Source: an uncultured Saprospiraceae bacterium
Lineage (GTDB): Bacteria > Bacteroidota > Bacteroidia > Chitinophagales > Saprospiraceae
Direction: 5' to 3'
DNA: 64,000 nt
Assembly: GCA_937951615.1 (NCBI GenBank)
Contig: CALFBH010000019.1
Coordinates: 22,768-86,767, forward strand
Part shown: positions 43,348 to 51,939 of the stretch, piece by piece
Layout: every line of letters begins with the position of its first letter
How positions within the stretch are numbered: the first letter of the stretch is position 1
Translations under genes and position numbers: made by a program
Notes under the pieces: model-generated
The model's input: only the letters and a program-made list of their open reading frames with translations
What the model was told of the DNA's origin: nothing
Databases searched by the model: none

Positions 43348-44169
43348 TTACTTCGTCAGGATTTCGCATATCCAGCCATTGCGGGATATAACGTTCTTTA
43401 TTTTAAAACCAGCTTCATCGATAGCGGTCTCCAGCATGGCGCGATCTTTAGATAAAACACCAGAGACAACAAGCGTACCGTCCAGTTTCAGGCGATCATA
43501 TAAACCAGGCAGAGAAGCAAGGATAACATTTCGGTTGATGTTTGCCAAAATGACATCGTAGTCGCTGTCTTTAATACGATCCAGTATGCCTTGATGTACG
43601 ACGATGTGTTGCGCATCATTGAGCTTGATGTTCTCGGTAGCGTTCTCGGTAGCGGCGGGGTCTATATCGAGGGCGTCGGTGTGTGTAGCACCCAATTTTT
43701 CGGCAAGAATGGCAAGAATACCTGTGCCACAGCCGTAATCGAGTACTTTGTGTCCTGCAAAGTTAATATCTTTCATCGAATTTACGACCATATAAGTCGT
43801 TTCATGATGTCCAGTACCAAAAGCCATCTTAGGGTCGATGATAATTTCATGCTTCACACCCGACATCACCTGATGAAAAGAAGCCCGTACTGCACAAAAA
43901 TCACTAATGATAATCGGTTGAAAACTTTCTTCCCAAACCCGATTCCAGTTTTGTGGCTGTATGACTTCTCGTTGCACCTCATACGGAAACCGCACTTTAT
44001 AGTCTGCCATCGCTTCCTCTACTTGAGACGTCATTTCCGATTCAGGGATATAAGTGAAAAACCCACCATCGGTTTCTTCAAAGGCCTCGAAAGCATGTTG
44101 ACTGAACATCGCAATCAAAATATCTCGATATTCTTGGTCTGTTTTTATTGTGTATTTTATGTAGTTCAT
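43348..44169 (-). CDS. prmA: Ribosomal protein L11 methyltransferase
   Basis: 273 residues. The SAM-binding motif I is VLDYGCGTGILAILAEKLG (about 150); the PrmA-type DPKMAFGTGHHETT precedes it, and the post-I NINRNVI matches the family. It trimethylates L11 lysines. The N-terminal substrate domain (about 1-110) is present. ATG at 44169 is followed directly upstream by the GTGTTG/AACTCGC repeat. Confidence 0.92.
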   Translation of the reverse strand: MNYIKYTIKTDQEYRDILIAMFSQHAFEAFEETDGGFFTYIPESEMTSQVEEAMADYKVRFPYEVQREVIQPQNWNRVWEESFQPIIISDFCAVRASFHQVMSGVKHEIIIDPKMAFGTGHHETTYMVVNSMKDINFAGHKVLDYGCGTGILAILAEKLGATHTDALDIDPAATENATENIKLNDAQHIVVHQGILDRIKDSDYDVILANINRNVILASLPGLYDRLKLDGTLVVSGVLSKDRAMLETAIDEAGFKIKNVISRNGWICEILTK

Positions 44170-44179
44170 TGTGTTGTTG

Positions 44180-44363
44180 CAGTGTTATCGTGTTATCGTG
44201 TTGATGTGTTGTCGTGTTGTCGTGTTGATGTGTTGATGTGTTGTCGTGTTGATGTGTTGTCGTGTTATAACTCGCAACTCGCAACTCGCAACTCGCAACT
44301 CGCAACTCGCAACTCGCAACTCGCAACTCGCAACTCGCAACTCGACAACTCGACAACTCGCTT
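44180..44363. repeat. GTGTTGTCG words then an AACTCGC 7-base microsatellite
   Basis: 44180-44266 is GTGTTGATGTGTTGTCG text; 44270-44345 is about ten perfect AACTCGC units. It occupies the prmA-tpiA gap. It has the same words as the 26985-27334 tract, but no central TTTTGC hairpin is present here. Confidence 0.9.
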
Positions 44364-44364
44364 C

Positions 44365-45165
44365 TCACCCCACTTCATTCAAAATTTCTATCAGTTTTGT
44401 AAAACTATCCGCTTTTAAGGAAGCTCCTCCAATCAATCCGCCATCTACATCTTTTTGACTGAACAGCTCATGGGCATTAGCGGGTTTGCAACTACCACCA
44501 TACAGAAGAGTGACACCATCTGCCAGCTCGTCGCCGTATTGTGCAGCTAATAAGTTCCGAATAGCGGCATGCATATCCTGTGCCTGTTCGGGACTGGCCG
44601 TTTTGCCTGTGCCTATTGCCCAAACGGGTTCATAAGCAATGACGAGTCGGGCAAGGTCAGTTGCATCTAAATGAAAAATACTTTCCCGCAATTGTGTCGC
44701 CACATAAGTCTCATGCGTACCAGCTTCCCTTATTTCCAACGGTTCGCCACAGCAAAATATTGGCGTCAATCCGGTTTGTAATAATTTATTGACTTTCTGT
44801 GCTAAAAAGTCGTGGCTTTCGCCAAAATATTTTCTACGTTCGGAATGCCCGACTAAGACATATTGGCAACCAATGTCGGCAATCATTTCGGGTGCGGCTT
44901 CGCCTGTATAGGCACCTGATGCTTCCGGATAACAATTTTGCGCCCCGACGCTGAGCTTGCCCTCCAGTTCTTCCGAAATAGAATTGGACACCAAAAAAAG
45001 GTAAGGCATAGGAGGGCAGACAATCGCCTCATGGTGTTTGGGCAATTCTGCATTTTCCAGATAAGTAGAAATGCCAGTCACCAGTTCCATAGCTTGATGG
45101 CTGTTGAGGTTCATTTTCCAGTTGCCAGCAACTATTTTGCGGCGTGTTGATTTGTTATTCATCAT
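44365..45165 (-). CDS. tpiA: Triosephosphate isomerase
   Basis: 266 residues. Lys17 lies in GNWKMN, the catalytic His in YVLVGHSERR, the catalytic Glu in AYEPVWAIGTG, and the phosphate loop is GGASLKADS. It interconverts glyceraldehyde-3-phosphate and dihydroxyacetone phosphate. The C-terminus ends at EILNEVG just before the AACTCGC repeat. The start MMNNKSTRRK gives a short N-terminal extension. Confidence 0.97.
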   Translation of the reverse strand: MMNNKSTRRKIVAGNWKMNLNSHQAMELVTGISTYLENAELPKHHEAIVCPPMPYLFLVSNSISEELEGKLSVGAQNCYPEASGAYTGEAAPEMIADIGCQYVLVGHSERRKYFGESHDFLAQKVNKLLQTGLTPIFCCGEPLEIREAGTHETYVATQLRESIFHLDATDLARLVIAYEPVWAIGTGKTASPEQAQDMHAAIRNLLAAQYGDELADGVTLLYGGSCKPANAHELFSQKDVDGGLIGGASLKADSFTKLIEILNEVG

Positions 45166-45190
45166 TTATCATTTGTCATTGAACATTCAT

Positions 45191-45865
45191 TCATTCATTC
45201 TCTCTCACTTCACACACAAATATAGGTTCTTTTTTCCCCAAAAACTTAGGTGCAGTTCTAAATATATACAAATCCAGCATAGCCTTAGGGCGTGCCAGAT
45301 ATTCCCGATAGATGGGTTTGTCAAAACGCTTGGGGGCTTTGGCATTAAAAGCAATCACATCAATACCATAATGCCTGCCGACGAGGGCTGCGCGGTAATT
45401 GTGAAATTCCTGAGAAATGACGGTGATTTTGTCCTGCTGAAAGACTTCTTTGCTGCGCACCACAGAATCTAAAGTCCGAAATCCGGCATAGTCCATTGTG
45501 ATACAACTTTCTGGTACACCAGCAGCTACGAGTGCCTGATATAGGTCGCGGGGTTCATTATAATTGTGAAAACGATTGTCACCACTGACAAGAATGTGTT
45601 TTATTTTTCCTGCTTTGAAGAGTTGTTGCGCTGCCTTGATGCGATAGGTAAAGTAGAGGTTTTTATTGCCGCTGGACACCCGTTTGCTAGTGCCGAGTAC
45701 CAGCCCGACGTCATTAGCCGGAATGTCTTTGACACTATCGTATAGATATTTTTTATTACTGCCAATGATCCAGAGATTTATCAGTACCAATGCCAGCAAG
45801 CCAGCAAGGGCAGCTTTTACACTAAATTTGAATAAACGCTTAGTCCAACTAAGGATTTTTGACAT
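45191..45865 (-). CDS. SanA/ElyC (YdcF-like) membrane-associated protein
   Basis: 224 residues. One N-terminal membrane helix (LFKFSVKAALAGLLALVLINLW) is followed by the DUF218 core: VGLVLGTSKR, YRIKAAQQLFKAGKI, ILVSGDNRF, and AFRTLDSVVRSKEVF (the conserved motif of the family). The SanA subfamily affects envelope permeability and cell-wall precursor handling in other bacteria; the reaction is not known. It lies 25 bp upstream of tpiA on the same strand. Confidence 0.85.
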   Translation of the reverse strand: MSKILSWTKRLFKFSVKAALAGLLALVLINLWIIGSNKKYLYDSVKDIPANDVGLVLGTSKRVSSGNKNLYFTYRIKAAQQLFKAGKIKHILVSGDNRFHNYNEPRDLYQALVAAGVPESCITMDYAGFRTLDSVVRSKEVFQQDKITVISQEFHNYRAALVGRHYGIDVIAFNAKAPKRFDKPIYREYLARPKAMLDLYIFRTAPKFLGKKEPIFVCEVRENE

Positions 45866-45972
45866 ACTTAGATTTTAAATTCCAAAATAAGAAAAATTCT
45901 AAACTACAGGTGTGCTGGCTTTCCCTTTAGGGAATAAAAAGGGCGCGGGAGGCCAAATACTTTTTTGAAATC

Positions 45973-46776
45973 TTACTTGTTCCCAAGTTCAACCGCACGA
46001 TGATACGCAGCATTCATACCTTTAATAATTTTATCGTGTACCTCATTTTCATTAAACACATTGATCGCTGCTTCAGTTGTACCGCCTTTGGAGGACACTT
46101 TGGCAATCCACTCCTTACAGGTTAGCGCATTTCGGTTTTCGAGATGTACAGAACCCATGAAGGTTTGTCCGACTAGCAATTCTGCCTGTGATTCTGAAAA
46201 GCCGAGGTCTTTTGCGGCTTCAATCATCGCATTCATATAATAATAAACATAAGCCGGCCCGCTACCCGAAATCGCTGTGGCACTGTCAATCAATTCTTCC
46301 GAATCCAGATAAATTGCCTTACCCGTTGTATTCAGCAAATTTTGTACCGTGACCAGTTCTATGCGCGTCACTTCGTCGGAAGATGTGAATGCCGTCATGC
46401 CCATACCGATTTGTGCCGGTAGATTGGGCATGGCTCTGATGATTTTTGTAATGCCCAGTTCTTCCCGAATATAGTCCATACGTACACCCGCCATGATAGA
46501 AAGAAAGACCTGTTGCGGATCGACATAAGGCTTGAGGACGGGAAATAATGCCTTAGTATCCTGTGGCTTCACTGCCAATACAATCAAGTCTGCTTTTTCC
46601 AGACAGTCTGCCGGTGAGCCATAGACTGTACCGACGTTTTGTGTTGCGAGAACAGCGGCTCGTTCTTCCGATTTTTCGAGTATCATGAGGTCTTTTGCCT
46701 GCATGATGTGAGCTTCCAGAAAACTTTTGGCGTAGGTTAGCCCCATATTGCCGCCGCCGATGATGAGTATATTCAT
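45973..46776 (-). CDS. proC: Pyrroline-5-carboxylate reductase
   Basis: 267 residues from ATG at 46776 (MNILIIGGGNMGLTYAK); the longer frame upstream is the translated ACAACACGA repeat and is rejected. The NAD(P)H fold GGGNMG and the signature region AISGSGPAYVYYYMNAMIEAA with KGGTTEAAI are typical of ProC, the last step of proline synthesis. SanA follows on the same strand after about 105 bp that contain a short TTCCCTTTAGGGAA palindrome. Confidence 0.95.
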   Translation of the reverse strand: MNILIIGGGNMGLTYAKSFLEAHIMQAKDLMILEKSEERAAVLATQNVGTVYGSPADCLEKADLIVLAVKPQDTKALFPVLKPYVDPQQVFLSIMAGVRMDYIREELGITKIIRAMPNLPAQIGMGMTAFTSSDEVTRIELVTVQNLLNTTGKAIYLDSEELIDSATAISGSGPAYVYYYMNAMIEAAKDLGFSESQAELLVGQTFMGSVHLENRNALTCKEWIAKVSSKGGTTEAAINVFNENEVHDKIIKGMNAAYHRAVELGNK

Positions 46777-46780
46777 TTTT

Positions 46781-46940
46781 TGTGTTGATGTGTTGTCGTG
46801 TTGTCGTGTTGATGTGTTGTCGTGTTGTTGTGTTGTTGTGTTGTTGTGTTGTCGTGTTGTCGTGTTTTTTGCTTCGCAAAAAAAATACTTCAACACATGC
46901 GCACCTCAACACCTCAACACATCTTCCACCTCAACACATC
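46781..46940. repeat. GTGTTGTCG word-repeat element with TTTTTTGC core
   Basis: The left half is GTGTTGATGTGTTGTCGTG words; the centre TTTTTTGCTTCGCAAAAAA (about 46864-46883) is a hairpin; the right half is CATCTTCCACCTCAACAC and ACACATGCGCACCTC words, related to the inverse complement. The gap 46777-47201 (425 bp) contains this element, then AT-rich sequence with a -7-like TACTTTTG at 47030-47037. No gene is seen. Confidence 0.65.
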
Positions 46941-47201
46941 TTCCACCTCAACACATTTCTCAAAAGACTATAATTGCTGCGAAGATGCATATATTTTTTT
47001 GAAAAATAAAAGGGTAATATGTAATTCATTACTTTTGTTCCTGAATGGCGTCATATTACTGAAAACTAGATTTTGGCGCGAATTGGCAAAGTTGCGATTA
47101 CTAATTGGCATCATTTTTTGAATACCTAACTAAACAATTAAACTTAATCTTCCACTTAAACTTAGATAGAAAACGAACATTATATCATAAACTAATCAAT
47201 C

Positions 47202-48662
47202 ATGAAAAATTTTGGAATAAAAATAGCCTTAATTGCTGCGGTCATTATGTCCTTCAATGGATGTTCGCGCAATCCGGTTACAGGCAAAAAGGAGGTCATG
47301 CTGATGTCTAAGGCACAAGAGCAGGCTTTAGGTGCGCAATACGATCCACAAATTTCGGCAGCTTATGGTGTGTATAAGGATACTAAAATGCAGGCATTTA
47401 TCAATGATAAAGGCAAGCAAATGGGACGTATCTCGCACCGTCCAGAGCTGAATTACCAGTTTAAAATTATGGATTCGCCAGTTGTGAATGCTTTTGCAGT
47501 GCCAGGCGGCTATGTGTATTTCACCCGTGGTATCATGGCACACTTCAATAATGAAGCAGAGTTTGCTGGCGTATTGGGGCATGAGATTGGACACGTTACA
47601 GCACGTCATTCTGCACAGCAGCAAACCAAAGCGACTTTTGCACAAATCGGGCTGGTTGCCGGAATCGTTGCAGGAGGGGAACAGTTTGCGCAGTTTGCGG
47701 GTACAGCCCAGCAAGGACTTCAGATGTTGTTTCTTAAGTTTGGTCGTGATGATGAAAGTCAGTCGGACAAACTAGGGGTAGAATATTCGACCCGTATTGG
47801 TTATGATGCCAAAGAAATGGCAGGTTTTTTCAGTACGCTAGATCGTCTAAGTGCGGGTAGAGGGGATATTCCGAATTTCTTATCGACGCATCCACATCCT
47901 ACTGACCGTTTCAAAAAAGTAGGTGAAATGGCAAAATTGTGGCAGAAAAAAACGGGTAAAACCAATTATAAAATCAATCGCAACCAGTACTTGCGTATGA
48001 TTGACGGATTGGTATATGGTGAAGATCCACGCCAGGGCTATGTTGATAAAAATGTATTTTACCACCCAGAAATGAAGTTTCAGTTTCCTACGCCTAGCAA
48101 CTGGAAAGTAGCCAACTCGCCTGCACAGGTGCAAATTGCGGAGCCAAATGGCAAAGCAGCGATTATTTTCCAACTGGCACAAGGAACTTCCCCTAAAGCT
48201 GCTGCGCAAAAGCTGGTAGAGGAAGCAAAATTGAAAGTGGCAGAGTCTGGCGACAAGAAAGTTAATGGATTGAATGCTTTTGTTATGGTATCTGACCAAG
48301 TGGCGGAGAATCAGCAGGGACAACAGCAGCAAGGTCCGCGTATTTTGTCTTATTTTATCCAATATGGCAGCAATATTTATGCAATGCATGGTTTGTCTTC
48401 ACAGGCAGATTTTCAGCGCTATTTCACGTTGTTTCAGAACACAATGGAAGGCTTTGATAAATTGACGGATCAGTCAAAAATCAATGTGAAGCCAGAGCGT
48501 ATTGCGATTAAAACGATTAGCAAAAGCAGTACTTTGAAAGATGCTTTATTGTCGTATAATACACCTGCGAATCGTTTGGAAGAACTAGCGATTTTGAATG
48601 GTATGAAACAAACAGACCGTGTGACGTCTGGTATGTTGATTAAAGCAGTGGAGAAGAAATAG
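47202..48662 (+). CDS. M48-family zinc metalloprotease lipoprotein
   Basis: 486 residues. A lipobox-like SFNGC (Cys21) follows the signal helix. HEIGH (H127-E128-x-x-H131) in GVLGHEIGHVTARHSA binds zinc, and the third ligand is likely the Glu in DDESQSDKLG (about 186). The C-terminal tail (LKDALLSYNTPANRLEELAILNGM) looks like a LysM-type module. Similar M48 lipoproteins (BepA/LoiP-like) degrade or assist outer-membrane proteins. It is probably a single-gene transcript; the next gene is separated by a 64-bp palindrome. Confidence 0.9.
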   Translation: MKNFGIKIALIAAVIMSFNGCSRNPVTGKKEVMLMSKAQEQALGAQYDPQISAAYGVYKDTKMQAFINDKGKQMGRISHRPELNYQFKIMDSPVVNAFAVPGGYVYFTRGIMAHFNNEAEFAGVLGHEIGHVTARHSAQQQTKATFAQIGLVAGIVAGGEQFAQFAGTAQQGLQMLFLKFGRDDESQSDKLGVEYSTRIGYDAKEMAGFFSTLDRLSAGRGDIPNFLSTHPHPTDRFKKVGEMAKLWQKKTGKTNYKINRNQYLRMIDGLVYGEDPRQGYVDKNVFYHPEMKFQFPTPSNWKVANSPAQVQIAEPNGKAAIIFQLAQGTSPKAAAQKLVEEAKLKVAESGDKKVNGLNAFVMVSDQVAENQQGQQQQGPRILSYFIQYGSNIYAMHGLSSQADFQRYFTLFQNTMEGFDKLTDQSKINVKPERIAIKTISKSSTLKDALLSYNTPANRLEELAILNGMKQTDRVTSGMLIKAVEKK

Positions 48663-48680
48663 GGGAGGGTATCGAATAAA

Positions 48681-48744
48681 AATATCGCCTGTTTCGCAAA
48701 AGCGGTGGACTTAAGTCCACCGCTTTTGCGAAACAGGCGATATT
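48681..48744. repeat. Perfect 64-bp palindrome
   Basis: The left half (48681-48712) is the exact inverse complement of the right half (48713-48744), with CTTAAG at the centre and no mismatches. It lies between the M48 gene stop and the following lipoprotein gene. It could be a strong terminator hairpin with almost no loop, or a palindromic mobile element. Confidence 0.9.
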
Positions 48745-48758
48745 GCTTAACTTGCAGC

Positions 48759-49295
48759 ATGAAAATAAACTTCGCATTAATAGTGATGACCTTAGTCTTA
48801 GCGGCCTGCCAGCAAGGAACTCGAAATGCGCAAACGCCGCCTTCTTTTTTCGACTTGAAAGGCTATATGGAACAGCAGATAGCAGCCAATGAGCAATATT
48901 CAGCCATCCAAAAAACAGTGCGTATTGATGGGGAAGAAGAAAGCAAGAAACTCAGCGACATCGGCTGGAAAGCCGACCTGACTGCCTTTAGTCGTGCGGA
49001 CATCAATAAACCTGCCTGGCTAGAAAAGTATAGGGTAGATACGCTACTTGAAGGAGGAATGAAAATTGTCTATACGGCAATGGAGGATAAACTCATTACC
49101 CGAAAAATGACGATTTCTTTTGCCCGTGATGTTGTGGAGGAGATTATTGTTGAGCAGCAAAATCATAATGAGGTTTATACAGCTGATAAGAAACTAGTCT
49201 ATCAAGCTCAAAAAGGCTATTCCATGCAAACCAAGCAAAAAGCTCCTTTTTCAGAGGCGCGTGATTATGAGGTACGGGTGGAGTTTTTGAAGTGA
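48759..49295 (+). CDS. Lipoprotein of unknown function
   Basis: 178 residues from ATG at 48759 (MKINFALIVMTLVLAAC), lipobox LAAC at about residue 17. The mature part has strand-like, charged sequence (DKLITRKMTISFARDVVEEIIVE) and ends YEVRVEFLK, as in small beta-sandwich lipoproteins. An earlier in-frame ATG (48705) lies inside the 64-bp palindrome and is not credible. Function unknown. Confidence 0.75.
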   Translation: MKINFALIVMTLVLAACQQGTRNAQTPPSFFDLKGYMEQQIAANEQYSAIQKTVRIDGEEESKKLSDIGWKADLTAFSRADINKPAWLEKYRVDTLLEGGMKIVYTAMEDKLITRKMTISFARDVVEEIIVEQQNHNEVYTADKKLVYQAQKGYSMQTKQKAPFSEARDYEVRVEFLK

Positions 49296-49381
49296 GTCTA
49301 ATGCCTTTGGCGTTCAATAAATTTGAATATCGAACAGAAGAATATCGAACACCGAATGTCGAAGTATTATACGTTAAGGCA

Positions 49382-50140
49382 CTAGTGATTATCTTTGCGA
49401 ATATTTAAAAGGTTGATGACGCAGCTTTCATGGTCTCCAACAGTTAATACAAAATCCTGTTTTGCTTTAGTACCGTTAGCATATTCTGCGGGCTTCCAAC
49501 TTGGCATATTGGAAATTGCTTCCAATAATAAGTCATCTATTTTTTTATCTTTCGAGGTCTCGAATACATGAGCATCTATTATCTGCCCTTCTTCATTAAT
49601 GGTAAATTTTAGGGCAGTTAGATTGTATCTTTTGAAATTACTATCAGGAATTTTAGCCATAGCATTATCCTTTAAGTATTGTTTCAATTGTTGCTGCCCG
49701 CCAGGATATTTTGCATCGCTTTTAGGATCAATTGTAAAGGTAAAAGGCATCTCCTTAATGTCATTGTTTTTCAGTGCGTTCTCAGGCATGTACTGAACCT
49801 TAACTGCAATGTCTGTACCTAGGTCAGCCATATTGATGAGGTCTTTTTGTTCTTGACTTAAGGTCTCATTTTTACTTATAGCTTTCTTTGTCCTGCCTTC
49901 ATAGCTTGCCGAAATCTCAACTGAAATATATTCCCTTATCCACGATGATTTATAATGTTCATTAATATCAATTAAGGTCTGGACGCTATTTAACTTTTCT
50001 TCTGTAATTGAAATATAAGGATAGATCCGATTCACTTCATATTCTGGTTCAAAAGCTGAACTGCCTTGTGAAGAAGCGGGATAAGGAAGAGCAAGGGCAA
50101 TGAAAAGAAGTGCAATTAGCTTGTGCTGGATATTTTTCAT
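49382..50140 (-). CDS. Exported TonB C-terminal-domain protein
   Basis: 252 residues with a signal peptide (PYPASSQ). The C-terminal 90 residues (YNLTALKFTINEEGQIIDAHVFETS, then LLLEAISNMPSWKPAEYANG) are the TonB C-terminal fold typical of Bacteroidota 'energy transducer TonB' proteins. No N-terminal membrane anchor with proline repeat is present; it is secreted to the periplasm instead. Function beyond the fold is uncertain. Confidence 0.8.
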   Translation of the reverse strand: MKNIQHKLIALLFIALALPYPASSQGSSAFEPEYEVNRIYPYISITEEKLNSVQTLIDINEHYKSSWIREYISVEISASYEGRTKKAISKNETLSQEQKDLINMADLGTDIAVKVQYMPENALKNNDIKEMPFTFTIDPKSDAKYPGGQQQLKQYLKDNAMAKIPDSNFKRYNLTALKFTINEEGQIIDAHVFETSKDKKIDDLLLEAISNMPSWKPAEYANGTKAKQDFVLTVGDHESCVINLLNIRKDNH

Positions 50141-50192
50141 AGTGTGCTAATTTATTATTGTTTTATAATGAATGAGGAAGGGCTAAATAATG

Positions 50193-50237
50193 AAAACAGC
50201 CGTCATTCTGAATTTGTTTCAGAATGACGGCTGTTTT
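50193..50237. terminator. Perfect 20-bp hairpin, bidirectional terminator
   Basis: AAAACAGCCGTCATTCTGAA (50193-50212) pairs perfectly with 50218-50237 across TTTGT. The A/T tails on both sides allow termination in both directions, between the TonB-C and YceI genes. Confidence 0.8.
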
Positions 50238-50291
50238 GAGCATGTTTAACATAAAGAATGGTAAACATAATTTGTCATGACTAAATTTCGA

Positions 50292-50813
50292 CTATTTTAC
50301 AACAGCGATTATTTCGATGCTAATATCATCACCGACCATAAATGTTCCTGTATCTGCTCCTACCTCGTAGTCGTATCTTTTAATCTTTAGTTTGCCCGTA
50401 AATTTACCACTTTGATAAGTAAAAGGAATTTTTACATTCTTAGTCACGCCATGCATTGTTAAGCTGCCCTGGGTAACATAACCTTTACTGGTTTTGCTGA
50501 TACTTGATGATGTAAAACAAATTTCAGGATACTTTGTAACGTCGAAAAAATCTGCGTTACGTAAGTGGTCATCACGTTTTTTATTATCTGTGTTTACCGT
50601 TGCGGCATCCATACAAACATTAAAACTTGCACTAGCTAAATCTGCTTCATCAAAACTTATATTCCCTTTCATTCCTGTAAAGTTGCCTTCAACAGTCATC
50701 CATCTCATATTGCTGACAGAAAAGTTTGCTTTTGATTGTTGTGCATCGATACTTTGCGCTTGCAAAAATGTCGTAAAAAGTATCGCTACAGCTAATATTA
50801 ATCCCTTCTTCAT
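50292..50813 (-). CDS. YceI-family periplasmic lipid-binding protein
   Basis: 173 residues with a signal peptide (TFLQAQ). The YceI fold is shown by GNFTGMKGNISFDEADLASASFNVCMDAATVNTDNKKRDDHLRNADFF reduced to its key residues VNTDNKKRDDHLRN, and by FTSSSISKTSKGYVTQGSLTMHG. Members bind polyisoprenoids or other lipids. Its nearness to the ketosynthase/type III PKS cluster 1.1 kb away may be incidental. Confidence 0.9.
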   Translation of the reverse strand: MKKGLILAVAILFTTFLQAQSIDAQQSKANFSVSNMRWMTVEGNFTGMKGNISFDEADLASASFNVCMDAATVNTDNKKRDDHLRNADFFDVTKYPEICFTSSSISKTSKGYVTQGSLTMHGVTKNVKIPFTYQSGKFTGKLKIKRYDYEVGADTGTFMVGDDISIEIIAVVK

Positions 50814-50864
50814 TGTATTTATAATTTTAATTAAAGTATGTGTTATTTATTTTTATATTGTTAT

Positions 50865-51548
50865 TTAGAGCGTATAAGTCACGCCCAAAGATATCATCGC
50901 TGAAGCATTTCGATATCGTTTATTACCTGTCTGTAATTCAGTAGGCGTGCGATATTCTGTAAATAATGGTCCGAAGCCTGCTCTGGCTTTCCAGGTCTCA
51001 TTGAACTTATAACCGACAAAAAAATCAGACCTTAGCATGCCTATATCATTGGCTGCTATTAGCAAAACTGCAACTGAATTAGGATTGACCGTAGTGGGTG
51101 TGGAAACTCCATCGCCAGTGAAAGTCGCATCTTTGTCTCCGCCGAAAGTATAGCCCAATGCATCGATACTAAAACCTAATTCTACTTTGTCTCTTATCAG
51201 ATAACTCGCACCGATATACAAAGCAATATTATTCATTTGTGCACTGCCCACAAGGACAGAATCTTGCTTAGTCACGTCATTATAAAATTCAGGTGGTGCG
51301 GAAATAAAGTCAACATCCTTGCCAAAATAACCGGAAAAACGCACACCATAGCCCAATTTAAAAGCCTGATTTTTGCCCAGTCCCCATTCCTGCCAATATC
51401 CTACACTTCCGATTTGACTATTGGAAGACATTGCGAAAGAGAGTTCAAGATTGTGGCTAGGATTTGCGGCCTCTTGTGCATTCATGTTTTGGACTTGCAA
51501 AAACATGGTAAAGAGCATACCAATTGCTACTATTAATGCTTTTTTCAT
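50865..51548 (-). CDS. Outer-membrane beta-barrel protein
   Basis: 227 residues with a signal peptide (QNMNAQ). The body is made of alternating strands (LELSFAMSSNSQIGSVGYW, NNIALYIGASYLIRD) ending in the aromatic C-terminal VTYTL, as for small outer-membrane barrels of 8-10 strands. The upstream signal peptide is nearly identical to that of the YceI gene, a sign of local duplication of the 5' end. Function unknown. Confidence 0.7.
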   Translation of the reverse strand: MKKALIVAIGMLFTMFLQVQNMNAQEAANPSHNLELSFAMSSNSQIGSVGYWQEWGLGKNQAFKLGYGVRFSGYFGKDVDFISAPPEFYNDVTKQDSVLVGSAQMNNIALYIGASYLIRDKVELGFSIDALGYTFGGDKDATFTGDGVSTPTTVNPNSVAVLLIAANDIGMLRSDFFVGYKFNETWKARAGFGPLFTEYRTPTELQTGNKRYRNASAMISLGVTYTL

Positions 51549-51826
51549 TGTATTGATAATTAGATTATTATTTATTAGATTTCTTTCTTTTAAGATAGTG
51601 ATGTTTATTTTTTACTATTCCTTAGACTGTTTTTTGTCTTCTTCTTTGCCAAATATATGCCAAAGCCATACAAGTAGCAATTGTCCTGCGCTATTACTAA
51701 TGCTTATGTCGGCCTAAAGACTTTTTGCTTGCAGCGACGGTCGATTACCAATTCCTGATAGCTATCGGACGGTCGATGCTTGCTTTTAAACCAGTATGCA
51801 CAAGAAATTGCGCAGTTTAAGAAAAG

Positions 51827-51925
51827 TTAGCCATGAATGCAGTGATGTTTCATACATTATTATTCGTTTTTAATTCGTGCATTCGTGGCTAAAATGTATA
51901 CGTCACGCTTTTTGTTAGCAAATTT
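51827..51925. repeat. AGCCACGAATGCACGAAT-family palindrome, copy 3
   Basis: TTAGCCATGAATGCA (51827-51841) pairs with TGCATTCGTGGCTAA (51878-51892) with one mismatch. The tail AAAATGTATACGTCACGCTT matches the half copy at 5427. It fills much of the 391-bp gap 51549-51939, where no gene is seen. Confidence 0.65.
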
Positions 51926-51939
51926 TGTGACAGATTTTC

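Noticed and set aside
44270..44345. AACTCGC tract as a CRISPR array
   Set aside because: Units are 7 bp without spacers and no cas genes are near.
46777..46896. N-terminal extension of proC rich in Thr/Asn/His
   Set aside because: It is also translated repeat; ProC begins at MNILIIGGGNMG.
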